Part shown: positions 29,986 through 40,109 of the stretch, one piece after another
Layout: every line of letters starts with the position of its first letter
Numbering within the stretch: position 1 is the stretch's first letter
DNA from: Ascarosepion bandense
Taxonomy: Eukaryota; Mollusca; Cephalopoda; Sepiida; Sepiidae
Length of the DNA stretch: 64,000 bases
NCBI GenBank assembly: GCA_037127315.1
Contig: JBBBDQ010001616.1
Span: forward strand, 645,501 to 709,500
Reading direction: 5' to 3'
The notes under the pieces: generated by a model
Seen by the model: only the letters and a program-made list of their open reading frames with translations
What the model was told of the DNA's origin: nothing
The model's database searches: none
Position numbers and translations under genes: made by a program

Positions 29986-30893
29986 AATAATATAGCCTTA
30001 ATGTCAGTCTGATAGTATTAAAAAGAAGGGCTTTCTTTTTAATCCTATTAGACTACAATAAGTAAACCTTACTTTTTTATACTGTCATTATTGATCAAAC
30101 CATAATTTTCTCTCGCACCTACTAACTCATTCCAACCCCCCCCCAAAAAAAAAACAAGATAACCCCTTCTAACCCGACTCTCACTTAAAAGTAGAAACAC
30201 TCAAGCGAGTTAAAGTAACGTGTGAGTAATTTCCATGTGACCCCTTTTTTTCCGTTTCATTCCACACAGCAAAGTGTGGCTCAAAGGGCGGAGGACTCTT
30301 TTATTAAAACAATGAATATCAATTTCCCCTGTGGCCTTACGAAATTGTCAGGTTGTGACTAATTCTGTCGCCAGAGACATCTGTCAGCCAACAGCACTAG
30401 TTTCTCCGGGTTTAAGTGGATTTGCGATCTCCCCGACTCTTGCTTTATACTTCAAGTCGCGCCCCGACACGACCCCCATCCTGAATCTTAAGTTTTTTTT
30501 GTTCTCTACCAAAAACTACGCTGCCTGAATCAATAACAAACTTTGATGTTTTCTTTTACAGCACGCTGAATTATGGCTGCATTATCCTGTTCCTCTTCTG
30601 TCAACATTATCATCATTATGGATCCGCTCTGTGGTCTGAGGCTTTGTACATAGAATGGTTCGTGACAAGACTGACAATGGAGATAGCAGACTACTTAAGA
30701 TCGTGAGCAGATAGTGGTTATTGTGGCGGAGAGTGGGATTGGCATGCCGAGGTCAAATTCCAGCCCTCTGTGTTTGCTTCAAACAAATACCTTTGAAAAA
30801 GTATGAATCCATTTCTTCTACGTTAATATCAGGACAAACAGGGGTCTCTAAATTTGATTGTCAGCCAGTCTAGAACAGAAGTCTGTAACCCAG
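29986..30893. other. unassigned sequence
   Basis: About 0.9 kb with no family match. A moderately GC-richer stretch at 30330-30520 holds a 65-residue open frame without recognisable features. Confidence 0.4.
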
Positions 30894-31640
30894 AAGCCGG
30901 AAAACATTTGGTACCAGGCCGTAGACCATTTTGTACCGGGACGTTGACAATTTGGCTCTGGGCTGTGAACAATTTGTTACTGGACGGTCAATATTTCGGT
31001 ACCAGGCTGCGGACCATTTTGTACCGGATCGTTGACCATTTGGTTCTAGGCTGTAATCAATATGTTACTGGACTGTGAATATTTTGGTACCGGGCTGCGG
31101 ACCATTTCGTACCGGGACGTTGACCATTTGGTTCTGGGCTTTGAACAACGTGTTACTAGACTGTGAATATTTCGTTACCGGGCTGCGGACCATTTTGTAC
31201 CGGGACGTTGAACATTTGATTCTGGACTGTGAACAATTTGTTACTGAACTGTAAATATTTCGGTATCAGGCTGTGGACTATTTCATATCGGAACATTGGT
31301 TATTTGATTCTGGACTGTGAACAATTTGTTACTGGATTGTGAAAATTTCGGTACCGGGCTGCAGATCATTTCGTACCGGATCGTTGAGAATTTGATTCTG
31401 GGCCGTGAACAACTTCTTACTGGACTGTGAATATTTCGGTACCGGGCTGCGGACCATTTCGTACCGGAACGTTGACCATTTGATTCTGGGCCGTGAACAA
31501 CTTCTTACTGGACTATGAATATTTCGGTACCGGGCTGCGGACCATTTCGTAACGGACGTTGACCATTTGATTCTGGGCCGTGAACAATTTGTTACTGGAC
31601 TGTGATTATTTCGGTACCAGGCTGCGGACCATATGACACT
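30894..31640 (+). repeat. 88-bp satellite built of four 22-bp subunits
   Basis: About 8.4 units. GGTACC-type starts occur at 30910, 30998, 31086, 31174 and onward every 88 bp. Each 88-mer consists of four related roughly 22-bp parts: GGACCATTTTGTACCGGGAC, GACCATTTGGTTCTGGGCTG, GAACAATTTGTTACTGGACT and GAATATTTCGGTACCGGGCT. Confidence 0.93.
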
Positions 31641-32029
31641 TTTGTTTGATCTTCTGCTTCGGAATGAAATTAGTGAGAAGGATGCTGCTGCTTCTTGTGC
31701 ACCAGTGTATCAACATCAGGGTCAGTTTTGGCAAGCGCGCAACGTATGATAATTTTTAATTTAGTAGGTAGTGTAATTATTTTCCCCCTGGTAGCTTCAA
31801 ATTTTCCCCAGGGGGGAATTTCCCAAATTGGGAATCGCTGTTCTAATCAGATAGAGGTAACTACAAAAGATAAGTACCCAGCGTATGTTTTTGGTAAAAA
31901 GATAATTTAATTAAGTTTAGTTGTTTGTTTTACCAGCAAATCTACCCTTTTGGGTCATTTAATGCTGAAGAATTTGTTTTTTTTTTCACTGCTTGTTGAT
32001 CTTTTGTGAGTATTGCTGTCGAGATATAA
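31641..32029. other. unassigned sequence
   Basis: No gene recognised. Short C/G runs at 31780-31820 (TTTTCCCCCTGG..CCAGGGGGGAATTT) form an imperfect inverted repeat. Confidence 0.4.
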
Positions 32030-33040
32030 GTAGAGGTGTTGTGATATGATGTGTGATGGTTATATGTTATCTTCTTTTACAACAATATTTTGTTATATAA
32101 TTTTGTTGCTTTTAGGAATTCTAAAAGGTCATTTGGGTCAGCGTTGTTGAAGATGTCTTTCAGATTGTTTTCTTGATATTATCTTAATCGCATTTGTTCA
32201 AGATCTATGCAGCTTGTTAGTCTATGTTTTACTGTGTAGAGCTCCTGACATGGAATGCAAATTGGTGCCTTCTCACCTTTTAGTAGGTGCGAATGGGTGA
32301 TTACGGTGTGGCTTATTTGAAGTCTAGTCATTAATACTTCTCTTCTTGAAATTTTCTTATTGGAAATTTTAACTTCTATCCATTCTTTCAGGATTGATTT
32401 AATTTTGTAAAGTTTGTTATTTTTGCAGGAGTTCCACAACTCTTGCCATTTGGTTGCAATAAAGTTGTTGATTAGAGGTTTGTAATCTGGGGTATTTTAA
32501 TATCACTAATGCTGATGTTTAATGAACTTTTAGTTGATATGTCTACTATCTCGTTTCCTCTGAGGCCAATGTGGCTTGGAATCCAGCATAAAATAATGTT
32601 TTTGTTTTAGGTGATGAGGTTGATTCTTTGTAAGAGATTGATGATCATAGGGTTATTTAGATTTTTGTCTTTTAGTGCCATTAGCACTGATAATGAATCT
32701 GAAAATATTCTATATATTTGTTGAGGTTAAGCTCGAGGATGAGGTTTAAAGCTAAGATTATGACTGTAGCTTCAGCACTGAAAACTGATGTCTTCTCTGG
32801 TAGACATTTTTAGAGTGTGATGTTGTTAGAGATCACTGCATTTCCTACTTTATTTCTTGTCTTTAGAAGCCGTCTGTGTATATTTGTGTCCAGTTGGGAT
32901 TTTGTTCTATGATGTTATTTAAATTATCGATATACGTTGAGGGTCCATAGTTGGGATAAGAATGATTAACAAAACATCCTTTACCAAGGGTTCCAAGAAA
33001 GAGGACTCAATATAAACATTTAGTTTCTTTTATGATTATA
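32030..33040 (-). pseudogene. RNase H domain and C-terminus of a non-LTR retrotransposon
   Basis: The minus strand has ribonuclease HI landmarks in order: WTQIYTDG (about 32870-32900, first Asp), a SAEAT-like segment (about 32775, Glu), SDSLS (32690, Asp), and CWIPSHIGLRGNEIVDIS (32535-32590, last Asp). Downstream comes the usual post-RNase H segment LTRLQISHTVITHSHLLKGE (32275-32330) and IPCQELYTVKHRLTSC (32210-32260, Cys/His motif). Stops and shifts are frequent. I-superclade LINEs typically carry this arrangement. It differs from LINE-A and LINE-B here, which show no RNase H. It is cut on the right by a Helitron-1 at 33041. Confidence 0.8.
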
Positions 33041-33720
33041 CTAGCAGTATAGCCGGACGTTGCACGGGTGTAATGAAAGCTTTAAAACTAATCCATGCTC
33101 AGACTCTTTGGACGTTGTCACGAAAAACTAAAAACCAAGAGTTGTTTCCAGTTAAAGTGAAACCGTAGACTGAAAGAAAAATGAATGGATGTAAGTTAAA
33201 TTTTGATTTCCTGGCATCGATATCAAATCAGTTTTTTTCGTCGTAAATTGAATTTTGAAGGCTAAATAAGTCCTTTGAGTAAATGGCATCATGGCTGAGG
33301 ATAAGAACTACAATTATACCTACTTAGAGCCAAACCCGAAAAAAAACTAAAATAAAAGGCTAAAAAAATACAGACATACAGGCAGATCAACAGACACCCA
33401 CACAAACATCTTGCCTTTTACTTATATATATTATCGATTTTCTGCACTATTTTAAAAACTGCAACGTTGAAACTTCTGAATATCGTTTGTTATGTCTTTG
33501 TCTATGAGTGTATCAAATTTGATTAAAATCGGACCACTCCTTCTATCACCCGATTTATTCGATTATCGATTTTCGATATTTATCGGAGGTACCTCGACAC
33601 AAAACCTAGCTAAGAACACTCGCAGACTCTTATAGTACAACAGTATAAGTTTTCAAGAAAAGGTTCAGCTGTTTCGGACACACACACAGTCATATACACA
33701 CACACACAAAGTTCCATTTA
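33041..33720 (-). mobile_element. Helitron-1, long version, 5' truncated
   Basis: On the plus strand it begins CTAGCAGTATAGCCGGACGT (complement of the 3' end), includes the long internal segment shared with 8038-8764, and ends at AAGTTCCATTTA. It lacks the final TAAATAAGTTTAGA of the 5' end. Confidence 0.8.
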
Positions 33721-33984
33721 CACTCCTCCCCAAAATCTGGTTTTGATCACTCAGAGTATGGCTGTTTTAGATAGTGTTACAGACAGACTAACGAGAGTCC
33801 CGTAATGTTATATACAGATAGGCATTTTCATTGCAATGAGCTTTCCTCCCTGGTACCACATTAATTTAGAGGTAGTACTAAATTAGCAACTAGGCCCTAT
33901 TAATTTACTATTAAAATAGCTAAATATAGCCATGTTCTATTCTAGTATTTGTCTAATATTTCTGAGATGAGATAGTATTTACAG
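33721..33984. other. unassigned sequence
   Basis: No family match. It may include the continuation of the LINE cut at 33040, but I could not show it. Confidence 0.35.
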
Positions 33985-34250
33985 TATTCAGACTATTGTC
34001 CTTATCTTTGTTGCCAGTTGTACGACGTTTCGGCCGTTGTACGCTCCGGCCTTCTTCAGATGTTAAGAATTTCGAACCGGACCCTTTATTACGATCACTG
34101 GGGTATATTAACTCCATTCCTTGCGGGAAGTCTCGATTGAATGTTATGAATCTGCAAGTTCACAACTGCTATAGCCTGGTCTTGAACTCCAAGAAACTTA
34201 CCAACGTCTATATCCACTGGGCCATGTGTCCTTATGGAGGAGCGAGGATT
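33985..34250 (-). mobile_element. SINE-E, best-preserved copy
   Basis: Minus strand: head with A box TGGCCCAGTGGATATAGAC and B box GGAGTTCAAGACCAGGC, a body containing GAGTTAATATACCCCAGTGA and GTAATAAAGGGTCCGGTTCG, the core hairpin CTGAAGAAGGCCGGAGCG..ACGGCCGAAACGTCG, and an end GGCAACAAAGATAAGGACAA. This copy defines the family. Confidence 0.7.
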
Positions 34251-35242
34251 CCTGCAAGGAATGAAGTTGTATTCTATGAGTTCATTTCCGTGCACTTCCT
34301 ACCTGTGGAACACACTTCGGGCTTCTTACTTAACTTTTACGTTCTATCTTCAAAGACCTTCCGGAATCCTCTTATTTTCTCGTAATTTCTAGTCACTAAC
34401 GTCTTCTCATTCTCCTCCACTCTTAGTAACTACTTGCATCGAATGAAACTATTAAAAATAGGAAAAAGGTTGTTAAAACTTATTATTATTATCATTGTAT
34501 CTGCATTTCCTAATTGCAACCAAGCTATGAACAGCAAATTTACAAAATTCTCAGAGTTGATTAGTATTTTGCATGCACGAAAGACCACAAGAGGCTAAAA
34601 TATCAACTTATAATTAAGACCTCCACGTATGACCAGAAGAAATGAGGCGGTAAGTCGGGTTTTATCAAGAGAACGACACCTGTTGGTGGCATGCGACTTA
34701 AGCTCTGATAAAAATTGACATGCACAGTGATACACTTCTCAGTCGAGACTCGCTTTCTCAGACCTCCCACCGGAATCAGTTGAAGAAAGAAAGTGAAACA
34801 AGGTGAAAATTCGCCAGCCCTTCCCACCCGAAATATATTTGAGCCTAATTTTAGATTCGAGATACGATTACAGTCACGATTTTTTTTTTTTTTTTTTTTT
34901 GCTGTCGCCTTTGAGCTGAACGAAAAAGCGAGGTTACTAAAAGCTGTCCTCCGTCTGCGTAAAGATAGCACGAAAAGAAATTTAACAACAAAAGGACTTT
35001 GAACAGGAGGAGCAAGTTTTTTTTTCTTCTTAGTATTATTATTGGCTTATAGTTTTGCTGGGTCTTGTTGGGGATGGGGTGGGGAGGTCATCATTCTTCG
35101 GAATGTAGCTGACATATTAAAGTCCATTCATCTTTCTTTCTCTCTCTTTCTCTGTCTCGTTATCTAACTCACACTTTATCTCTCCATCACACTTTCACTC
35201 TTTTCTTTAATCAGATCTGCCATTCTCTTTCTTTCTCTACTG
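34251..35242. other. unassigned sequence
   Basis: About 1 kb including a T20-type run at 34881-34900 and a CT-rich stretch (35125-35240). A minus-strand open frame at 34603-34971 crosses the homopolymer and has no recognisable domain. Confidence 0.4.
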
Positions 35243-36085
35243 TGTCTCACGGATGCGCGTTGCGGTGCTATGGATATCGACTCGGAATGACAAATCGGAG
35301 AGCCGAGATCAAATTCCAGTTGAATTCCTTGCATTCACTTACGCACAAATACCCTTGGGAAAGGTATTAATCCGTCTCTTTCCTACCGAAGAAAGCAAAA
35401 GCAAACTACTGCATAATATTCTGCCTAGTCAGTCATGTCCCTTTTGAGACATGATCGTCCAAAGCGTGTATCAAGTATGGCACTTAACTGACTGAACATA
35501 ATGGTTCTACTAGGCATAAAGTGGGGGATCGGTTTTCTATTGTTATTAAGTAATAAACTGATCCCCCACCAATTACTACTTAATCATATAATACAATACT
35601 TCTGCCTCTAGCTATGAGTCAATTAACAGAACAGATTGGATTCTATAGCCTTGGCTTGCAACCAGTCTACCACAGAAAGTAATGGCAACCTACTGCGGGA
35701 TAATCTTCTGCCTAGTCAGTCATATCCCTTTTGAGACATGATCGTCCAAAGCATATATCAAGTATGGCACTTAATTGACTGACTGAACATAATCGTTGGA
35801 AACAATTAAAGCTTCTACTAGGCATAAAGTGGGGGATCAGTTTTCTATTGTTATTAAGTAATAAACTGATCCCCCACTAATTACTACTTAATCATATAAT
35901 ACAATACTTCTGCCTCTAGCAATGAGTCAATTAACAGAACAGATTGGATTCTATAGCCTTGGCTTGCAACCAATCTACCGCAGAAAGCAATGGCAACCTA
36001 CTGCGGGGTAATCTTCTGCCTAGTCAGTCATGTCCCTTTCGAGACATGATCGTCCAAAGCGTGCATCACGTATGACAATTAACTG
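35243..36085 (+). mobile_element. SINE-A trimer
   Basis: One complete SINE-A (35250-35497, head GTTGCGGTGCTATGG, with an internal deletion) followed twice by linker plus SINE-A 3' half: linker 35498-35620, half 35625-35795; linker 35800-35925, half 35930-36085. Each linker has the AGTGGGGGATC / GATCCCCCACT inverted ends. Dimers of the same construction are at 39452 and 55607. Confidence 0.85.
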
Positions 36086-36302
36086 TGTCTCACAATCTTT
36101 CAATCGCTTTATAAGTTCCAGTCGTTTTTCTCTCTATACACGGTGTTCCATGATTAATTATTTATTTCAGTGAAATCGGACAATTTTTATTTTAACTCAT
36201 TTTCATTAATCTTCATTGTGTGTGATATGTGCTAGAAGTGTATAAATTTCTAATTTTCTACATGAATTTATAATATATATATATATATATTTTTCTAAAG
36301 AT
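36086..36302. other. unassigned sequence with short (TA)n
   Basis: Nothing recognised besides a TA run at about 36272-36290. Confidence 0.4.
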
Positions 36303-37572
36303 ATACCAGGCTCTCGACAAGAATGGTGAAGCCCGAACCGTCGCCTTGGACATCTCTAAAGCGTTCGACAGAGTATGGCATGCCGGCCTTCTACGGAAAC
36401 TGCGAAGCTACGGCATAACTGGATTTTTGTTGGACCTAATCCAGTCATTCCTCTCTAACAGCACTCTGAAGGTGGTATTGAACGGACATGCCTCTCAGAA
36501 CTATCCTACAAACGTGTTCCCCAAGGCTCTATCTTAGGTCCTACGCTCTTTCTCATCTACATCAACGATCCCACCGATGCCATAACATCCCAAGTAGGTA
36601 TGTACGCCGATGACACCACAGTTTACTCTCGCCTCGATCAAAAATCTGGTGTTGGTGACAAGGCGAACCTCGCTGCCGAGCTTGAAAAGGACCTCCAATC
36701 CGTGGTGGATTGGGGTAAGAAATGGCTCGTAAAATTCAATTCTTCCAAAACGAAGCTACTGTCAATTAACCACCACAGACAACCGCACCCCACCATTAGC
36801 ATGGAACAGGCTTGCCTCCCCAGAGAGTAAATCACTACGCCTGCTTGGCCTGACACTCTCAGCGGACCTCAAGTGAAATGACTACGTCGAATCCATTGCT
36901 AAACCCGCTGCTATGAAAGTCGGCTCCCTGTGCAAAGCCCGGAAATTCTTTCCGCCTGAATCTATCCTGCACATATATAAATCTACCGTCCGTCCGTGTA
37001 TTGAATACTGCTGCCACATCTGGTCGGGTGCCCCTGCTATTCTCCTCGGGCTTCTTGACAAAATACAGCGGAGAATCTGTACTGTGATCGATACCGACTT
37101 AGCTGACCGCCTGCAGTGACTCTCTCACCGGCGTGACGTGGCTTCCCTGTGCCTCTTCTATAAGTACTTTCACGGCTTCTGCTCGGACGAACATATCACC
37201 GGTGCCCCCTAGGTGTGAATTTGCACGAGTTACTAGATTGACAACTAGGTCCCACCCCTTTTCAGTGAAACTAATGAAATGTAACCGCAATTTCTACTCC
37301 AACAGCTTCTTTTCTCGCACGTCCCGCCTGTGGAATTCCCTTCCGCATGATTGCTTCCCCGACGGCTACAACCTCCAGGAGTTTAAATGTAAGGTCAATA
37401 GACACCTCCTAACACACTAACTCGCACCCATTCCCTCCAACGCTCTCCCTACGTACCTCCTAACTCGTCTATCACCATCCCTCTGACATTTCCTATACCC
37501 AATCGCTCTATGTAGCCCCCTGCGCTATAGTGGCAGTGGACTGCCTTGCTTGGGGTGATATGATTAAGAAAA
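36303..37572 (+). mobile_element. LINE-A with intact YADDT box
   Basis: Longest plus-strand LINE-A reverse-transcriptase relic. ALDISKAFDRVWHAGLLRKL (motif A, 36343-36405), [34 protein letters not shown], then a frameshift where [19 protein letters not shown] is read (36510-36570). [17 protein letters not shown] (motif C, 36603-36650), [20 protein letters not shown] (36690-36750), ESILHIYKSTVRPCIEYCCH (36958-37017), QRRICTVIDTDLADRLQ to a stop at 37119, SRTSRLWNSLPHDCFPDGYN (37311-37370) and EFKCKVNRHLLTH with a stop at 37418. The tail is ATAGTGGCAGTGGACTGCC, TTGCTTGGGGTGATATGATT. The endonuclease and N-terminal finger regions are missing. At least three frameshifts. Confidence 0.92.
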
Positions 37573-37579
37573 ATACTAT

Positions 37580-37790
37580 TAAATATAAGAGACCATGAAT
37601 GTCTATTATGCCTAATCATGTGCCGTTCTAAACATCGTATTTTGGCTTTAATTTCAGGTGAAAATAAAGACAAAAATTCTCCAACATTTGGATAATTTTT
37701 TATTAAGTTGGGTCTAAGCTTTCGGCTCACAGGAGCCATCTTCGGAGAGGTTACCAGGACATTAACACAAAAACATCCACCATTAGCGAC
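37580..37790 (-). repeat. dispersed repeat family C
   Basis: Reverse copy of the block at 3415-3637. It carries the hairpin complement (TAAGCTTTCGGCTCACAGGA, GCCATCTTCGGAGAGG) and encodes the NYPNVGEFLSLFS segment on the minus strand. It abuts the LINE-A tail. Confidence 0.65.
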
Positions 37791-37911
37791 GATTTTATCT
37801 TGTGTAGACATAAAACTCTGTTAAGCAACGGCAACAGTTACCAAAAATAGCAAACGCAGTTCGCAAATTTGCAATGCGGTTCTTTCTCATTTCGAGCTAT
37901 CACGCGGTGTG

Positions 37912-38016
37912 ACGTCATAGAACCGAATTGGCGTCAGTCAGCAATTCTACCTCTGAGCTATGAGCGCTCGGTAAGAGGCAGGCTTTTAGCGTATCCTGTA
38001 GTTAGTAGTTAGAGTG

Positions 38017-38022
<6 letters not shown>
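37912..38022 (-). mobile_element. SINE-D head fragment
   Basis: Plus strand CCGAATTGGCGTCAGTCAGC..TCTACCTCTGAGCTATGAGC, complement of the SINE-D tRNA-like head, then AGTGCTC and a CT array. Confidence 0.65.

Positions 38023-38087
<65 letters not shown>
38023..38087. repeat. (CT)n(TA)n compound microsatellite
   Basis: CT run (38023-38048) followed by a TA run to 38087, joining two minus-strand SINE-D copies. Confidence 0.95.
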
Positions 38088-38090
<3 letters not shown>

Positions 38091-38370
38091 ATCCGCAGAC
38101 AGATCTTTTTCGCTGTATCACAACTCATCAGTACGGTTAGACAGCCGATTGCTTTTTACCCAGGATTGAAACCCGACCGAATTGGCGTCAGTCTACCTCT
38201 GAGCTACGGGCACTCGGTAGAAGGAGGCATACTTTTTAGCGTGCATATTATCATTATACATGCCCAATAGCTAAGAGTGTTCTAATTCATTGCTGAATGA
38301 ACGATGCGTATGTGCTAGAGTAGCTACTGTTTTTCAAAGTCTACCATTCTTCCAGAGTGCTCAATCAGGG
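38088..38370 (-). mobile_element. SINE-D, full length
   Basis: Plus strand starts AGTCATCCGCAGACAGATCT, includes the B-box complement CCCAGGATTGAAACCCGACC and the A-box-like CTACCTCTGAGCTACGGGC, and ends with the 5' flank module GAGTGCTCAATCAGGGTGG. The TA array is at its 3' end. Confidence 0.75.
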
Positions 38371-38545
38371 TGGGAGAGCGTATACACATATATATCTATA
38401 TACAATTATTCTTTTTTATCATTCTCTCTTTTTTGCATATATATATATATATATGGGAACTAGTCTTTTACATAAATATTTCAACTCATATTGAGAAATC
38501 TGCAATAAAATGTATAATAAAAGACTTATTTTTTATTTTTTATTT
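38371..38545. other. unassigned, short TA runs
   Basis: TA runs at about 38386 and 38438. Nothing else. Confidence 0.4.
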
Positions 38546-38985
38546 TTTTATAAGCGTTTCACCCCGAGCAAGGCATGTCACTTCCACTACTGCGCAGGGG
38601 GCTACGTAGAGTGGAGAAAGGCTGATTAAATACAGGAAATGTCAGAGGGTGGGTGATAGGCGGGTAAGGATGCCGAGAATGAGGGTTGGGTAGATGAGAG
38701 TGTTCTGAGAATAGTTGGGAGTTAGTGTGATAGGAGGTGTCTATTGACCCTACATTTAAAAACCTGGAGATTGTAACTGTCGGGAAAGCAGACTTGTGAA
38801 AGGGAGTTCCACAGGCGGGAAGCACGAGAAAAGAAGCTGTTGGAGTAGAATTTACGGTTACATCTTATTTGTTTAACTGTAAAAGGGTGGGACCTAGTTG
38901 CTAATCTAGTATCTCGTGCAAATTCGTGCTTAGGCGGCACCAGTGATCTAAGCTCATCGGAGCAGAAGCCATGAAAGTACTTGTA
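38546..38985 (-). mobile_element. LINE-A 3' end with tail
   Basis: Plus strand starts with T-rich and TTTCACCCCGAGCAAGGCAT. The ORF end is read on the minus strand: RDTRLATRSHPFTVKQIRC, SRASRLWNSLSQVCFPDSYN and LQVFKCRVNRHLLSH with its stop at 38722. It is truncated at about 38985 in the HGFCSDEL region. Confidence 0.85.
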
Positions 38986-39039
38986 GATTTATATTAAGAT
39001 TTTATTGGCACCACACACACGCACAAACATGTGTATATA

Positions 39040-39245
39040 TATATATAATGTAGTACACTTACACTTGGTATGTAATCCGGGTAAATTCCAAATGAGACGA
39101 ACTCGAGAGAACTCAATGTTAAATTCATTTATTTAACAGAGTAATATTTTATAACGGATTTATAATTATTAGTTTGGATGATACATATTTCACCTCTTTG
39201 GTATTCTTAGCGCGGCTCTTCAGATCCAATATATATATATATATA
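39040..39245 (+). repeat. dispersed repeat family F
   Basis: Contains AACTCGAGAGAACTCAATGT, TAAATTCATTTATTTAAC and ACATATTTCACCTCTTTGG..CGGCTCTTCAGATCC. The same order appears reversed at 56640-56870. Its end carries the window's recurrent 'CTGAAGA ... GGTGAAATATGTA' hairpin motif on the minus strand. Confidence 0.6.
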
Positions 39246-39451
39246 TATTCTCGCAAATCAAAACTATTTTTCTTTATTACATAATATTTGTTGAAGCATC
39301 ATGTAATATAAAGGATCTAACAAATGTTGAAAAACAGAAAATAATATTGTCTGAGCGAATGTCCATATTGGTGATATCAAAGAACTCTCACAGAAATCAT
39401 CGAACATTAAAGAGGACTGATGAAATTATAACTAAGTTGTGAAAAAGAGGA
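39246..39451. other. unassigned sequence
   Basis: AT-rich, nothing recognised. Confidence 0.35.
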
Positions 39452-40065
39452 TTTACGTTGCGGTGCAGTGGATATCGGCGGAGAAAGAGAAATCGGGGAG
39501 CCGAGTTCGAATTCCACTTAAATTCCTTGCATTCACTTACGCGCAAATACCCTTGGGAAAGGTATTAATCCGTCCCCTCCTTCCAGTTATGGGTTAAATA
39601 ACAGGACAGATTGGGTCTTTCAGCCTTTGCTGGCAACCAGTCTACCGCAGAAAGCAATGGCAACCTACTGCGAGATAATCGTTTGCTCAGTCAGTCATGT
39701 CTCTTTCGAGACATGAACGCCCAAAGCGTGTATCACGTATGGCACTTAACTGACTGAATGAACATAATAGTTGGAAACAATTAAAGATTCTACTGGGCAT
39801 AAATGGGGGATCGGTTTTCTATTGTTATGAAGTAATAAACTGATCCTCTACTAATTACTACTTAATCATATAATACATCTCTTCTTCCTCTAGCTATGAG
39901 TCAAATAACAGGACAGATTGGATTCTATAGCCTTGGCTTGCAACCAGTCTACCACAGAAAGTAATGGCAATCTACTGCGGGATAATCGTCTGCATATTCA
40001 GTCATGTCTTGAAGGAGACATGATCGCCCAATCGTGTATCACGTATGGCAATTAACTGACTGTGA
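39452..40065 (+). mobile_element. SINE-A dimer
   Basis: Complete SINE-A (39452-39763; head GTTGCGGTGCAGTGG, B box GAGTTCGAATTCC), palindromic linker (39770-39890) and a second SINE-A 3' half (39895-40065, ending GGCAATTAACTGACTG). Confidence 0.88.
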
Positions 40066-40109
40066 AAAAGAAGCAAAAAAGGTTTTAAGAATTTGTTTAA
40101 GGTGACGTA

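Noticed and set aside
34603..34971. 122-codon minus-strand frame with a poly-Lys run
   Set aside because: It spans a long homopolymer and shows no domain or codon signal.
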